In this document: one piece after another, positions 44,410 to 52,173 of the stretch
How positions within the stretch are numbered: the first letter of the stretch is position 1
How the letters are laid out: each line of letters starts with the position of its first letter
Source of the DNA: SHYQ01 sp041674525
GTDB lineage: Bacteria > Chloroflexota > Dehalococcoidia > UBA2979
Direction of reading: 5' to 3'
Assembly (NCBI GenBank): GCA_041674525.1
Contig: JBAYVN010000009.1
Span: forward strand, 1-52,600
Length of the DNA: 52,600 bases
The notes under the pieces: generated by a model
What the model was told of the DNA's origin: nothing
The model's database searches: none
The model's input: the letters and a program-made list of their open reading frames with translations, nothing else
Translations under genes and position numbers: made by a program

Positions 44410-44438
44410 ATCATAGGTGTGAAGGATCGGCCTTGCAA
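44410..44438 (-). promoter_or_regulatory. Promoter of the acyl-CoA synthetase gene
   Basis: TTGCAA (44438-44433) and TATGAT (44415-44410) on the minus strand, exactly 17 bases apart, a good sigma70 match. The leader is about 70 bases. Confidence 0.65.
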
Positions 44439-44514
44439 CGGGAAGGTCGAGGAGCCCCGGGGACTCTGCCGTCCGACCTCGCACGTTCGGGAGCCGCCGG
44501 CCGCGCGGCGCGGC

Positions 44515-44542
44515 GAGCGGTACAGTTCGAGCGGTACAGTTG
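44515..44542 (+). repeat. 14-base tandem duplication with -10-like boxes
   Basis: GAGCGGTACAGTTC (44515-44528) is repeated as GAGCGGTACAGTTG (44529-44542). Each copy contains TACAGT, which could serve as a -10 for the DDAH-like gene 55 bases downstream. A close copy, GAGCGGTACGGTT, occurs at 883-895. Confidence 0.5.
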
Positions 44543-44596
44543 AGGTGCCGCAGGGCGCGCGGGCGGTCCGGCGAGGATGCGGGCGGGGAGGCCGCC

Positions 44597-45415
44597 ATGA
44601 CACAGCACGTGCTGATGTGCGACCCGCGCCACTACCGCATCGCCTACGAGATCAACCCGTGGATGCGGCGCAGCAACGCCGTGGTGCACGCCACGGCCGG
44701 GGAGCAATGGCGCGCCCTGCACGACGTGCTGGTGGACCTCGGCGTGCGTGTGGAGCTCGTCGAGCAGCGCGCCGAGGTGCCGGACATGACGTTCACCGCC
44801 AATGCGGGCGTGGTGGTGGGGCGGCGGTTCATTCCCGCGAACTTCCGCTTCGCGGAGCGGCAGGCGGAGACGCCGCACTTCGAACGCTGGTTCAAGGAGC
44901 ACGGCTACGAGGTGGTGCGCGTCCACGCGCCCCACTTCTGGGAGGGCGAGGGCGACGTGCTCACCGCCGGCGGCCGCGTGTTCGCCGGATACCGCTTCCG
45001 CACCGAGTTCCGCGCGCTCGATCACCTGGACGAGATGTTGCAGGCGGAGACCGTGCGCCTGGAGCTCCGCGACCCGCGGTTCTACCACCTCGATACGTGC
45101 CTCTTCCCCATCGACGCGCGGCGCGCGCTCTACTTCCCCGGCGCGTTCACCGACGCGTCGTGCGCGCGGCTGGCGGCCACCTTCGCGGACCTGGTGGAGA
45201 TCCCGGAGGTCGAGGCCACGCGCTTCGCGTGCAACGCTCTGCTGGTCGATGGCACGGCGGTGCTGAACACGGGGTGCGACGCCACGGTCGCGGCGCTGGA
45301 GGCGCGGGGCCTCGCGTGCCGCACGACGCCCACCGATGAGTTCATCAAGGCCGGCGGCAGCGTGAAGTGCCTCGTGCTCACGCTCGATACGTTCGCGGTG
45401 CCCCCGTCACGCTGA
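44597..45415 (+). CDS. DDAH / arginine deiminase-superfamily amidinohydrolase
   Basis: A 272-residue guanidine-modifying enzyme. The active site can be traced: Asp63 and the FTANAGVV loop (66-73), the EGEGD segment (116-120), His164 in HLDTCLF and the nucleophile Cys258 in GGSVKCLVL. This is the Cys-His-Asp/Glu set of dimethylarginine dimethylaminohydrolases and related arginine or ornithine-forming enzymes. Such genes often sit beside ornithine aminotransferases, and here a class III aminotransferase is convergent, so arginine/ornithine catabolism is plausible. GGGGAGG lies five bases before the ATG. Confidence 0.87.
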   Translation: MTQHVLMCDPRHYRIAYEINPWMRRSNAVVHATAGEQWRALHDVLVDLGVRVELVEQRAEVPDMTFTANAGVVVGRRFIPANFRFAERQAETPHFERWFKEHGYEVVRVHAPHFWEGEGDVLTAGGRVFAGYRFRTEFRALDHLDEMLQAETVRLELRDPRFYHLDTCLFPIDARRALYFPGAFTDASCARLAATFADLVEIPEVEATRFACNALLVDGTAVLNTGCDATVAALEARGLACRTTPTDEFIKAGGSVKCLVLTLDTFAVPPSR

Positions 45416-45443
45416 TCCTCATGCCTCGCGCGGTGGTCATCGC

Positions 45444-47024
45444 TCACACAGCACCTGCGAGGCGCTGGCACGCGGCGCGCAGCACGGCGATCACATCGTC
45501 GATCTCCCGCGTGAGGACGTCCGCGGGGAGGATCAGGCGCACCCGTCCGGGGCGCTCCGCCACGCCCGCGCCGAGCAGCTTCGCGCCCTCGCGCCACGCT
45601 GCATCGATGAACGCGGGCCGGTCCGCGATGCCGAATCCCCAGATGCATCCGCTGCCGTCGATGCCACCGAGCACATGCGGGAACTCCCCCGCGAGCGTCT
45701 CGAGGCGCTCGCCGAGGTACGCGCCCTTCACGGCCTCGTTCTCCGCGAACGACAGCCCCGCGAACGTGGGGTCGCGGCCGTGCAGGTACGTGTCGATCAC
45801 CGCGTAGGAGTAGTTCACATCGAACATGCGGCCGCTGCCGAACGTGTTCGAGTGCCACCCGCGTCCCAGGCCCTCCGCGACGTCCGCGGGGACGAGGGTC
45901 ATCCCGATCACCGCGGCCTTAGCGAGGCAGACGATGTCCGGCCGGACTCCGGTGAGCTCGCTGAAGAACGTGGCGCCGCCGCGCGCGAACGTCTGCACCT
46001 CGTCCGCGACGAGCTGGGCGTCCGCGCGGTCACAGACCTCCCGCAGCGCAATCAGCGTTGCCCGCGAGGTCGAGCGGTAGCCGCCCTCGCCCTGGAATGG
46101 CTCGACGAACGCTGCGGCCAGCAGGTCGAGCGGCACCTGCCCGGAGGCTACGCTGCGGGCAAGCGCGCCCGGCTCGGCGAGCACCTCCGCGATCGGGCGC
46201 GGGTCGATCACCGCCTCGACGTGCGCAGGGTCGTCAGGCGGGATGTGCACCGTCCACCGCCACGTGGGGAAGCCCAGGCGCTGCACCGGCCGGCTGTGTG
46301 TCAGCGAGAGGCTCCCGAGCGTCCTCCCGTGGAACGCCCCCTCCAGCGCGATGAAGAACAGCGGGTAGTCGCGCCACACGACCGTGCTGGCATCGCCGTA
46401 CGCAGTGTCGCGCGGCACGCCGAGCTCGGCGCATACCGCCGCCCAGCACTCGGCCCCGTGGCGCGCGAGGAAGCGCCGGTATGCGTGCAGGGCGCTCGCC
46501 TTGATCGCCGCCTCGATTGCCTCGGTGCCGGAGTTCGAGAAGAACAGCCGGTATCCGCCGGGTCGCGGGAATGCCGCGTGCAACGCGTTCGCCACCAGCG
46601 CCGCGAGCTCCTGCGGCACGCGCACGCCCGGCGGCGCGAACCCGAGGTAGTCGTCGGTGTTGATCTCGCGCCGCAGCAGCAGCCCGGCGGCGGCGAGGGG
46701 TTCGAGGCGCGGCGCGATGCGCGCGTCATCGAAGAGCCGTTGCGCGACGCCCTGGTAGAGGTCGAGGTAGACGCCGCGCCTCGATGCCACGTAGACGCCG
46801 GTGGTCGGACGGTCCAGCTCGATCACCGGGCTGTCGGGTGCGAGCGTGCTCTGCACCATCCACTGCCGGTGCTCCCGGCGGACGTCCTCGAACGCCGGCG
46901 GATCGGCCTCGGACGCGACCGGGTGCGCGGTGCCGCGGTTGAGGGTCACACCGCCGCGCACGACGTCCGGGAACGCGTAGCGGGCCTGCTCGCCACGCAG
47001 GTCGTAGCCCTCACGCGTACTCAT
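45444..47024 (-). CDS. Class III PLP aminotransferase (ornithine/GABA/lysine type)
   Basis: A 526-residue omega-aminotransferase, longer than the usual 400-450. Signatures: SNSGTEAIEAAIK (163-175), GAFHGRTLGSLSLT (229-242), DEVQT (341-345) and PLP-lysine K369 in VCLAKAAVIGMTL, which differs from the common KGLGGG-PIGA loop. The long N-terminus (1-90) and the GAFHGR...FPTWRWTVHIPPDD stretch resemble L-lysine 6-aminotransferases more than ArgD. The convergent DDAH-like gene suggests ornithine or a related omega-amino acid as substrate. ATG at 47024 has no obvious Shine-Dalgarno. A TAGGCT hexamer lies at 47098-47093. Confidence 0.82.
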   Translation of the reverse strand: MSTREGYDLRGEQARYAFPDVVRGGVTLNRGTAHPVASEADPPAFEDVRREHRQWMVQSTLAPDSPVIELDRPTTGVYVASRRGVYLDLYQGVAQRLFDDARIAPRLEPLAAAGLLLRREINTDDYLGFAPPGVRVPQELAALVANALHAAFPRPGGYRLFFSNSGTEAIEAAIKASALHAYRRFLARHGAECWAAVCAELGVPRDTAYGDASTVVWRDYPLFFIALEGAFHGRTLGSLSLTHSRPVQRLGFPTWRWTVHIPPDDPAHVEAVIDPRPIAEVLAEPGALARSVASGQVPLDLLAAAFVEPFQGEGGYRSTSRATLIALREVCDRADAQLVADEVQTFARGGATFFSELTGVRPDIVCLAKAAVIGMTLVPADVAEGLGRGWHSNTFGSGRMFDVNYSYAVIDTYLHGRDPTFAGLSFAENEAVKGAYLGERLETLAGEFPHVLGGIDGSGCIWGFGIADRPAFIDAAWREGAKLLGAGVAERPGRVRLILPADVLTREIDDVIAVLRAACQRLAGAV

Positions 47025-47155
47025 GACGAGGTCCGCACCATGCCGCGCTCCGAACTGCCGGCCGCGCAGCCGGCCGCCGTTCGCCTGTCGCTAGCCTACT
47101 CGCTCACGGAAGGCGTCGGGGCGAGGCACCGCGGGGAGGGGGATAACGACGGCCG

Positions 47156-48478
47156 TCAGCCCCCGAAGGTTCGTTCGGTCCAGGCCCGCATCCCCTTGAG
47201 GAGGACCCACGCCGAGGCCACCATGACGGCGCTGAAGCCGAGATAGCCCAGGCGCCAGTCGATGGCGTACTCGTCCAGCATCACCGAGAACTCGGACATG
47301 CCACCCATCGACGCGATGATCCCCAGCGGGAGGAAGACGACGTTGATCATCGTCAGGTTCTTCAGCAGGACGTTCATGTTGTTGTTGATCACGTTGCCGC
47401 GCGCGTCCATGAGACCGGCGAGCACCGTGGAGAAGATCTGACCCTGGCGGATGCACTGGCCGTTGTCGATGATGATGTCGTCGAGGAACTCGATGTCCTC
47501 CTCGCCGACCTCCAGGCGGTGCGCTACCGCGCGCAACCGGCGCAGCACACCGCCGTTCCCCTCGATCGCGTTGATGTGGTACACGAGGCCCTCGGCCAGG
47601 TCGAACATCCGCAGCAGCTGGCGGTTGTCCAGCGACTGGGTGAGGTTCGTGCTGATCTCCTGCGATGTGCGCTTGACGCTCTTGAGCTCGACCAGGAACT
47701 CGTTCACGGTCGCGGACATGAGCCGCAGCACGAGGTTCTGCAGGGACGTGGCGCGGTCGCCGGCGCGCACGAGGGGCGCGCTGTCGCTGGACACCACCGT
47801 CAGGTGGTCGGGCCGCAGAAAGATGCCGACGGAGGCAATCTCGAGCAGCTCCGGGGTCTCGTTGGCGCCGCGCCGCGGGCGCTTCCAGACGATGAACGCC
47901 GCCCGCGCGGACTCGAACTCCATGCGCGAGATCTCGTCGGGGTCGAGCGCCGAGGCAAGCGTGTGCTCGTCGACGTCGAACTGCTCGACGAGCGCTCGCT
48001 GCTCTCGGGCGCTGGGAGCCGCGTAGATCGTCACCGTGGCTTCGCGCGGCGACGCCTCGACGAGGCGTCCATCGACGATGGCGAAATCGCGACGGGCGGG
48101 CGATTCGGCCAGGGCCGGCGCAACGGAACCGGCTCCGCCCGTGCCCTCCCACGCCGCCACGCCGCCGGTGACGGGGGGCTCGACGTCTCCCGTGCCCCCC
48201 TGCAGAACACCCACCCGGTCCCTCGTGGGGGCGCCGGCCAGCGTCTGCGTGAGTTGCCGGAAGGCCTCCTCGCCCAGCCGGCCGGCCACCTCGGCCCGCT
48301 CTTCGCCGGACAGCGCCTCGACGAAGCGGGCCAGCGACGCCACGCTGGCCTGCTCGATCAGCGCAACCTGCTCGGGCGGTTCGGCCGAGGTCAGTAGCTC
48401 GGCGGCGGTTTGCATCTGGTTGTCCGCGATCAGCTCCTCGAAGGTCACGACGATCTGATCGCTGTTGAAGTTGCGCAT
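47156..48478 (-). CDS. CorA-type divalent cation transporter with MgtE_N-like N-terminus
   Basis: A 440-residue protein. Residues about 5-95 contain short helical repeats (ELIADNQMQTAAELL, EQASVASLARFVEALSGEERAEVAGRLG) reminiscent of the MgtE intracellular N-domain. From about 130 onward it is a CorA-like funnel ending in two transmembrane helices (VVFLPLGIIASMGGM and LGYLGFSAVMVASAWVLL). The selectivity signature GMN after TM1 reads GMS, followed by EF. Mg2+ or Co2+/Ni2+ transport is inferred; the altered signature makes the ion uncertain. ATG at 48478 is preferred to a longer in-frame start at 48523 because GGGAGA is correctly placed. Confidence 0.8.
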   Translation of the reverse strand: MRNFNSDQIVVTFEELIADNQMQTAAELLTSAEPPEQVALIEQASVASLARFVEALSGEERAEVAGRLGEEAFRQLTQTLAGAPTRDRVGVLQGGTGDVEPPVTGGVAAWEGTGGAGSVAPALAESPARRDFAIVDGRLVEASPREATVTIYAAPSAREQRALVEQFDVDEHTLASALDPDEISRMEFESARAAFIVWKRPRRGANETPELLEIASVGIFLRPDHLTVVSSDSAPLVRAGDRATSLQNLVLRLMSATVNEFLVELKSVKRTSQEISTNLTQSLDNRQLLRMFDLAEGLVYHINAIEGNGGVLRRLRAVAHRLEVGEEDIEFLDDIIIDNGQCIRQGQIFSTVLAGLMDARGNVINNNMNVLLKNLTMINVVFLPLGIIASMGGMSEFSVMLDEYAIDWRLGYLGFSAVMVASAWVLLKGMRAWTERTFGG

Positions 48479-48492
48479 GGGCGGTCTCCCGG

Positions 48493-48511
48493 CACGCCGC
48501 GGTGCGGCGTG
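48493..48511 (-). promoter_or_regulatory. Hairpin just upstream of the CorA-type gene
   Basis: CACGCCGC and GCGGCGTG form an eight-pair stem with a three-base loop, ending two bases before the Shine-Dalgarno. It could influence translation. The rest of 48524-48890 is high-GC sequence in which I see no credible gene and no M-box or other riboswitch I know. Confidence 0.35.
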
Positions 48512-48898
48512 GAATGACGTCACGAGGAGGCCTCGCGGACCGGTGCCTGGGAGTCCGTGCGGGCGCTATCGGGCGAACGCAGCGCGAAGGAGGCGGGCCG
48601 ACGAGGCCGGGCTAGTACTGCCAGGTTTCGATTTCACCCGGTGCCCTCCTTCCGTCTGTCCGCCGAAGGCCCTCGCGCCGTGGATGCGCGCAGGGCTGTG
48701 CGATGAGGTGTTGGTTCACGTGCGGCGTCACGATACACCGGCCCTGCTCGAGGCGCATCCCGGGTCGGGCGGGCGGCTCACGGCGAGGGAAGCGGCTGGC
48801 GGGATGCCCGAGCGGGCCGAAGTCGGCGGCCACGCACGACCGGACACCACCGCGCAGGGCCGGTGAGCCGGGGGCATCGACTGCTGCGGTCAGCGGCA

Positions 48899-48935
48899 GC
48901 GCTGCCATGAACCACCGGATGGTCCGTGGCAGCGC
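48899..48935 (-). terminator. Two-part hairpin downstream of the substrate-binding protein gene
   Basis: Outer stem GCGCTGCCA/TGGCAGCGC (9 pairs), a symmetric internal loop, inner stem ACCA/TGGT, loop CCGGA. It lies 55 bases beyond the stop of the gene at 48990-50765. No T-tract. Probably its transcript end. Confidence 0.5.
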
Positions 48936-48959
48936 CGCCCGTCAAACCCTGACCGGAAC

Positions 48960-49001
48960 GATCAGGCGTACGCGATCAGACGTGAACGATCAGACGTAGT
49001 A
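48960..49001. repeat. 14-base tandem repeat, three copies
   Basis: Units begin GATCAGGCGT (48960), GATCAGACGT (48974) and GATCAGACGT (48988), each 14 bases, with variable last four bases. The third copy overlaps the last codons and stop of the substrate-binding protein gene. Confidence 0.6.
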
Positions 49002-50765
49002 CAGGGAGCCCTTCCGGTGCTGGGTCAGCCCCGACGACCACGGCCCCACCACCTTCTCGTACCCGCCGACGTTGGGTTGCACCATGGTCCGCTTGGGCTC
49101 GACGTAGAGCGCGTACATCGGCATCCACTCGTCCATGAACTTCGTCTGGAACGTATCGAAGATCGCGGTGCGTTCCTTCAGATCCAGCGTGGCGGCCGCC
49201 TTCTCGAGCAGTGCGTCCGCCTCGGCGTTCTCGAAGTTGCCGTAGTTGCGGCCACCCTTGCTGTGGTAGATGGAGGTGGCCTCGCTGGCGGCGGTCGGCT
49301 GCGCCACACTCGAGAACGACATCATCTGGAAGGCCTTGCCGGTCTGGGCAGCCGCCCATTGCGCCTGATCGCCCAGGATCCTGATGGTCATCTTCATCCC
49401 GGGGAAGACCTTCGCCATCTGGGCCTGGAAGCGGAGCGAGTTCTCCTTCTGCGCGATGCGGATCCCTGTCCCCGGTCCGCCGATGATCTCGAAGCTGACT
49501 CCGTCGCCATTCGCGTGGCCGGCGGCCGACAGCATCTTCTGTGCTTCCGCGATGTCCTTCGCCTTGGTATCCGGGTTGTAGCCCGGCAGCGACTTGACCT
49601 TTTCCGGGCTCCAGCTGTCGGCGTAGCCCGAGAATACGGGCCCCGTGTAGCCCCAACCCTCGCCGTAGTACCCCTCCCCCAGCGCCGGGTAGTCCATCCC
49701 CAGCTGGAGCGCCTTGCGCACCCGGAAGTCGGTGAACACGCCGAACTTGACGTTTGGCCGGAGATAGAGCCACTGGTTGCCGGGGGTGGAATACATCAGC
49801 GCGTCGGGCCGCGCCGCCTTGATGGTCTGGTCATCCTGCTGCGAGCCGGTGCCCACGGCGCCAAACTGCTTGGCAATGAATCCAGCAATGGTCGCCGAGG
49901 TGTCAGCCACCACTGTGCGCACGACCTTGTCGAAGTGCGGCTCACCGGGCCGGTAGTAGCCCGGGTGCTTCGTGAAGACCTCGCGGACGCCCGGCACGAA
50001 TTCCGTCAGCATGAACGATCCGGGCCCGGCGAACTTCACCGGGTCCTTGAACCCCACCTCCACGATGCCCTTCGGCATCATGACGTTTCGCCACTCGAGG
50101 AAGCCGGCAAGCCACGAGGCGGATGGCTTCGCCATGGTGACCTTCACGGTGTACTTGTCGACCACCTCGACGGTCTGCATGCCGGCGAGCGTGTCCAGCC
50201 GCTGGAACGCCGTCTTCGGGAGTCCTTCGGCCGCGGCGGTGTTCCCCGCGATCCGGTTGATGTTGAAGGCGAGATCCTCGGCGTCGAATTCGCGTCCGTT
50301 CCACGGCGGCTTGTTGTGGAGATTGACGCCTTTGCGCACGTGCAGCACGAAGTGGGTGTTGTCGGGGATCTCCCATTTCTCGACGATGCCGGCGGTCACC
50401 TCGTTCGTCCACGGATCCGGCTCCAGCGCACGCTCGCTGAGGTCGTGCCAGATGGACTGGTTCAGCGCGGTGTGCATGTCCTGCTGAAGGGAGGTATCGG
50501 CGATCGGCAGGGTCCATGTTCCGCCGTCCTTCGGTGTTCCCTTCACCACAGGGACGCCGGGGCGCGCCGGGGCGGTGGGCCCGGTGGGGCTCGATGCGGC
50601 ACTCGGGGTCTGAGCGGGTGCCGATGGCTTCGGCGTCGTGGCGCATCCCAGGAGTGCGGCCCCTGTCAGGCCGAGGCCAGTGACAACACCGCCCCTGATC
50701 AGGCCCCGCCGACTCATCCGGGCGGAGCGTCTGTGGATCCACGCGTTCGAATCTTGAGTTCGCAT
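48990..50765 (-). CDS. ABC transporter substrate-binding lipoprotein (SBP_bac_5, peptide/nickel type)
   Basis: A 591-residue extracytoplasmic solute receptor of the oligopeptide/dipeptide/nickel family. The N-terminus has a Tat-like SRRGLI motif (18-23), a hydrophobic stretch and a lipobox GAALLGC with lipidated Cys41, then a Pro/Ser/Thr linker to about 75. The mature domain carries family features FVLHVRKGVNLHNKPPWNGREFDAEDLAFNINR-type sequence and a late DYPALGEG segment. No permease or ATPase genes are nearby, so it is an orphan here. GGAGGG lies six bases before the ATG. It has a strong promoter with an overlapping palindromic operator. Confidence 0.9.
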   Translation of the reverse strand: MRTQDSNAWIHRRSARMSRRGLIRGGVVTGLGLTGAALLGCATTPKPSAPAQTPSAASSPTGPTAPARPGVPVVKGTPKDGGTWTLPIADTSLQQDMHTALNQSIWHDLSERALEPDPWTNEVTAGIVEKWEIPDNTHFVLHVRKGVNLHNKPPWNGREFDAEDLAFNINRIAGNTAAAEGLPKTAFQRLDTLAGMQTVEVVDKYTVKVTMAKPSASWLAGFLEWRNVMMPKGIVEVGFKDPVKFAGPGSFMLTEFVPGVREVFTKHPGYYRPGEPHFDKVVRTVVADTSATIAGFIAKQFGAVGTGSQQDDQTIKAARPDALMYSTPGNQWLYLRPNVKFGVFTDFRVRKALQLGMDYPALGEGYYGEGWGYTGPVFSGYADSWSPEKVKSLPGYNPDTKAKDIAEAQKMLSAAGHANGDGVSFEIIGGPGTGIRIAQKENSLRFQAQMAKVFPGMKMTIRILGDQAQWAAAQTGKAFQMMSFSSVAQPTAASEATSIYHSKGGRNYGNFENAEADALLEKAAATLDLKERTAIFDTFQTKFMDEWMPMYALYVEPKRTMVQPNVGGYEKVVGPWSSGLTQHRKGSLYYV

Positions 50766-50790
50766 CGGGTTCCCTCCGGTGTGACATGGT

Positions 50791-50805
50791 CTCGTGAATC
50801 ACGAG
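50791..50805. promoter_or_regulatory. Palindromic operator CTCGTGA-A-TCACGAG
   Basis: A perfect 7-1-7 palindrome directly downstream of the -10 box of the lipoprotein gene, covering the expected transcription start. Size and symmetry suit a dimeric repressor such as a GntR- or LacI-type protein. No cognate regulator gene is in the window. Confidence 0.55.
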
Positions 50806-50812
50806 CGTGATA

Positions 50813-50840
50813 ATCCTAGGTGGACCGGTTGTGATGTCAA
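50813..50840 (-). promoter_or_regulatory. Strong promoter of the substrate-binding protein gene
   Basis: TTGACA (50840-50835), a perfect -35, and TAGGAT (50818-50813) on the minus strand, 16 bases apart. It is the best sigma70 -35 match noticed in the window. Confidence 0.7.
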
Positions 50841-51035
50841 GGACTCCCGATCGAGCGGCCGCGGGCTCATTCCACGCTTCAGCGCAGCGGAAGCGGCGTC
50901 GCTCAATCGCGCGGCGGCTGCCCCGCATCATGCGCTCCGCCGCTCGTGCCGCTCGTGCCTACTCGGCGCCCGGTCACGCGCCCGCCCCACCGAGCCGGTC
51001 CGGCGCGGCGAGGAGTCCAGTCCGGGCCGCCGCTC

Positions 51036-51081
51036 CGAATGCCGGTGACTGTCCACTGCGAATGCCGGTGACTGTAGAGTG
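51036..51081 (+). repeat. 23-base tandem repeat, two copies
   Basis: CGAATGCCGGTGACTGT begins at 51036 and again at 51059, each followed by a different six bases. The second copy ends in TAGAGT (51075-51080), identical to the -10 box of the gene at 52174, and could start transcription of the antiporter gene. The rest of 50841-51035 shows no supportable feature. Confidence 0.6.
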
Positions 51082-51139
51082 AGCGAACGCGCCGCGTGCA
51101 CTGGTCCCCGCGAACAACAACAGGCTCCGACTCACGTCG

Positions 51140-51166
51140 ATGCGATTGATGCGATTGATGCGATTG
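51140..51166 (+). repeat. 9-base tandem repeat, three copies
   Basis: ATGCGATTG occurs three times head to tail, 13 bases before the antiporter start. It creates an in-frame upstream extension reading MRLMRLMRL, which I consider untranslated because the GTG at 51179 has the better ribosome-binding site. Copy-number changes here would alter the leader length. Confidence 0.6.
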
Positions 51167-51178
51167 GTGGGAGCCTCC

Positions 51179-52105
51179 GTGAGCGATGTGCTGCTTCTCG
51201 CGGTCGGTGTCGCGCTGGCCGGGATCGGCGGAGACATCTTCGTCCGTGGCTCGGTAGGACTCGCCTCCGGGCTTCGCGTGCCCCCCGGGATCATCGGTGC
51301 CACCGTCGCCGCATTCGCGACGTCCGCCCCGGAGATGGCGGTGGGCGTGAATGCGGCGATCGCGGGGACACCGCAGATCGCTGTCGGGGACGCGCTCGGC
51401 AGCAACGTCGTGAACATCGGGCTGGTGATGGGTGCGGTGCTGCTGATTGCGCCGATCAGGCTGGATCGGCGCGACGTGCGTCGCGACCTGCCGTTCACCG
51501 TCGCGGCTCCGCTCCTCCTCGGACTGTTGCTGTGGGACGGATGGCTCTCACGAACTGACGGTGCCGTCCTGGTGCTTGTCTTCGCCGTGTGGGTAGGCAC
51601 GACCGCCCTGCAGGCGCTCAGAGAGCGTGACGCGACGGCCGCCGTGCTCGGTGCGCGGTCGCTCGCGAGGGCGCTCGCGCTGACGCTCGTTGGCGTCGGC
51701 CTGCTGGTGCTGGCAGGGCGGTTCGTGGTGGTCGCCGCCGGCGGCATCGGTCACGCCCTCGGCATCGCCCCGTTCCTTGTCGGCGCGACGTTGGTCGCCT
51801 TCGGGACTTCCGTGCCGGAACTCGCCACCGCTCTGCTCAGCCGCTGGCGCGGGCACGACGACCTCGGTGCCGGGACGATCATGGGCAGCAACATCTTCAA
51901 CAGTCTGTGGATCGTGGGGCTCGTGGCGCTCATTCGGCCGTTCGAGCTGCACCTGGGCGAAGTGGGGATCGCGGTGGCCGCCGGGGCAGCGGCAGGGCTG
52001 TTGATGATCCCGGGAGCCTCGTGGATTCTCAGCCGATACCGCGGCGCGGTGCTGCTCGCCGGCTACGGGACGTACGCCCTGCTGCTGATCAGGGGGGCCA
52101 CGTAG
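51179..52105 (+). CDS. CaCA-family sodium/calcium antiporter (YrbG-like)
   Basis: A 308-residue polytopic membrane exchanger. The two inverted alpha-repeats that form the ion path are clear: GATVAAFATSAPEMAVG with GDALGSNVVNIG in the first half, and GATLVAFGTSVPELATA with GTIMGSNIFNSLW in the second. These carry the conserved Glu and Asn/Ser ion ligands. About ten hydrophobic helices are present. GTG at 51179 has GGGAG five bases upstream and is preferred to the ATG at 51140 inside the 9-base repeat. Likely role is calcium efflux driven by sodium or protons. Confidence 0.9.
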   Translation: MSDVLLLAVGVALAGIGGDIFVRGSVGLASGLRVPPGIIGATVAAFATSAPEMAVGVNAAIAGTPQIAVGDALGSNVVNIGLVMGAVLLIAPIRLDRRDVRRDLPFTVAAPLLLGLLLWDGWLSRTDGAVLVLVFAVWVGTTALQALRERDATAAVLGARSLARALALTLVGVGLLVLAGRFVVVAAGGIGHALGIAPFLVGATLVAFGTSVPELATALLSRWRGHDDLGAGTIMGSNIFNSLWIVGLVALIRPFELHLGEVGIAVAAGAAAGLLMIPGASWILSRYRGAVLLAGYGTYALLLIRGAT

Positions 52106-52138
52106 TCGCGGCTGCGGGAGGACCGTCGATTCCAGCCG

Positions 52139-52167
52139 TTGAAGACGGTCCGCGGCGACAGTAGAGT
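52139..52167 (+). promoter_or_regulatory. Promoter of the DUF6157 gene, apparently leaderless
   Basis: TTGAAG (52139-52144) and TAGAGT (52162-52167), 17 bases apart; the GTG start lies six bases after the -10 box. Confidence 0.6.
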
Positions 52168-52173
52168 CGAGCC

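Noticed and set aside
41593..45339. A 1248-codon plus-strand frame
   Set aside because: Antisense to the M23 and acyl-CoA synthetase genes and out of frame with the DDAH-like gene; no protein motifs.
48479..48700. M-box or other magnesium riboswitch upstream of the CorA-like gene
   Set aside because: No conserved M-box sequence blocks could be found; only a short hairpin next to the ribosome-binding site.
48612..48999. Small ORFs in the 48479-48989 gap
   Set aside because: Both candidates (one per strand) have biased Arg/Pro composition, no ribosome-binding site and overlap each other or the lipoprotein end.
51140..51166. CRISPR-like array
   Set aside because: Nine-base contiguous repeats without spacers; no cas genes in the window.
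51079..51558. A GTG-initiated ORF beginning in the 23-base repeat
   Set aside because: Arg/Ala-rich translation out of frame with the antiporter, no motifs; a shadow frame.
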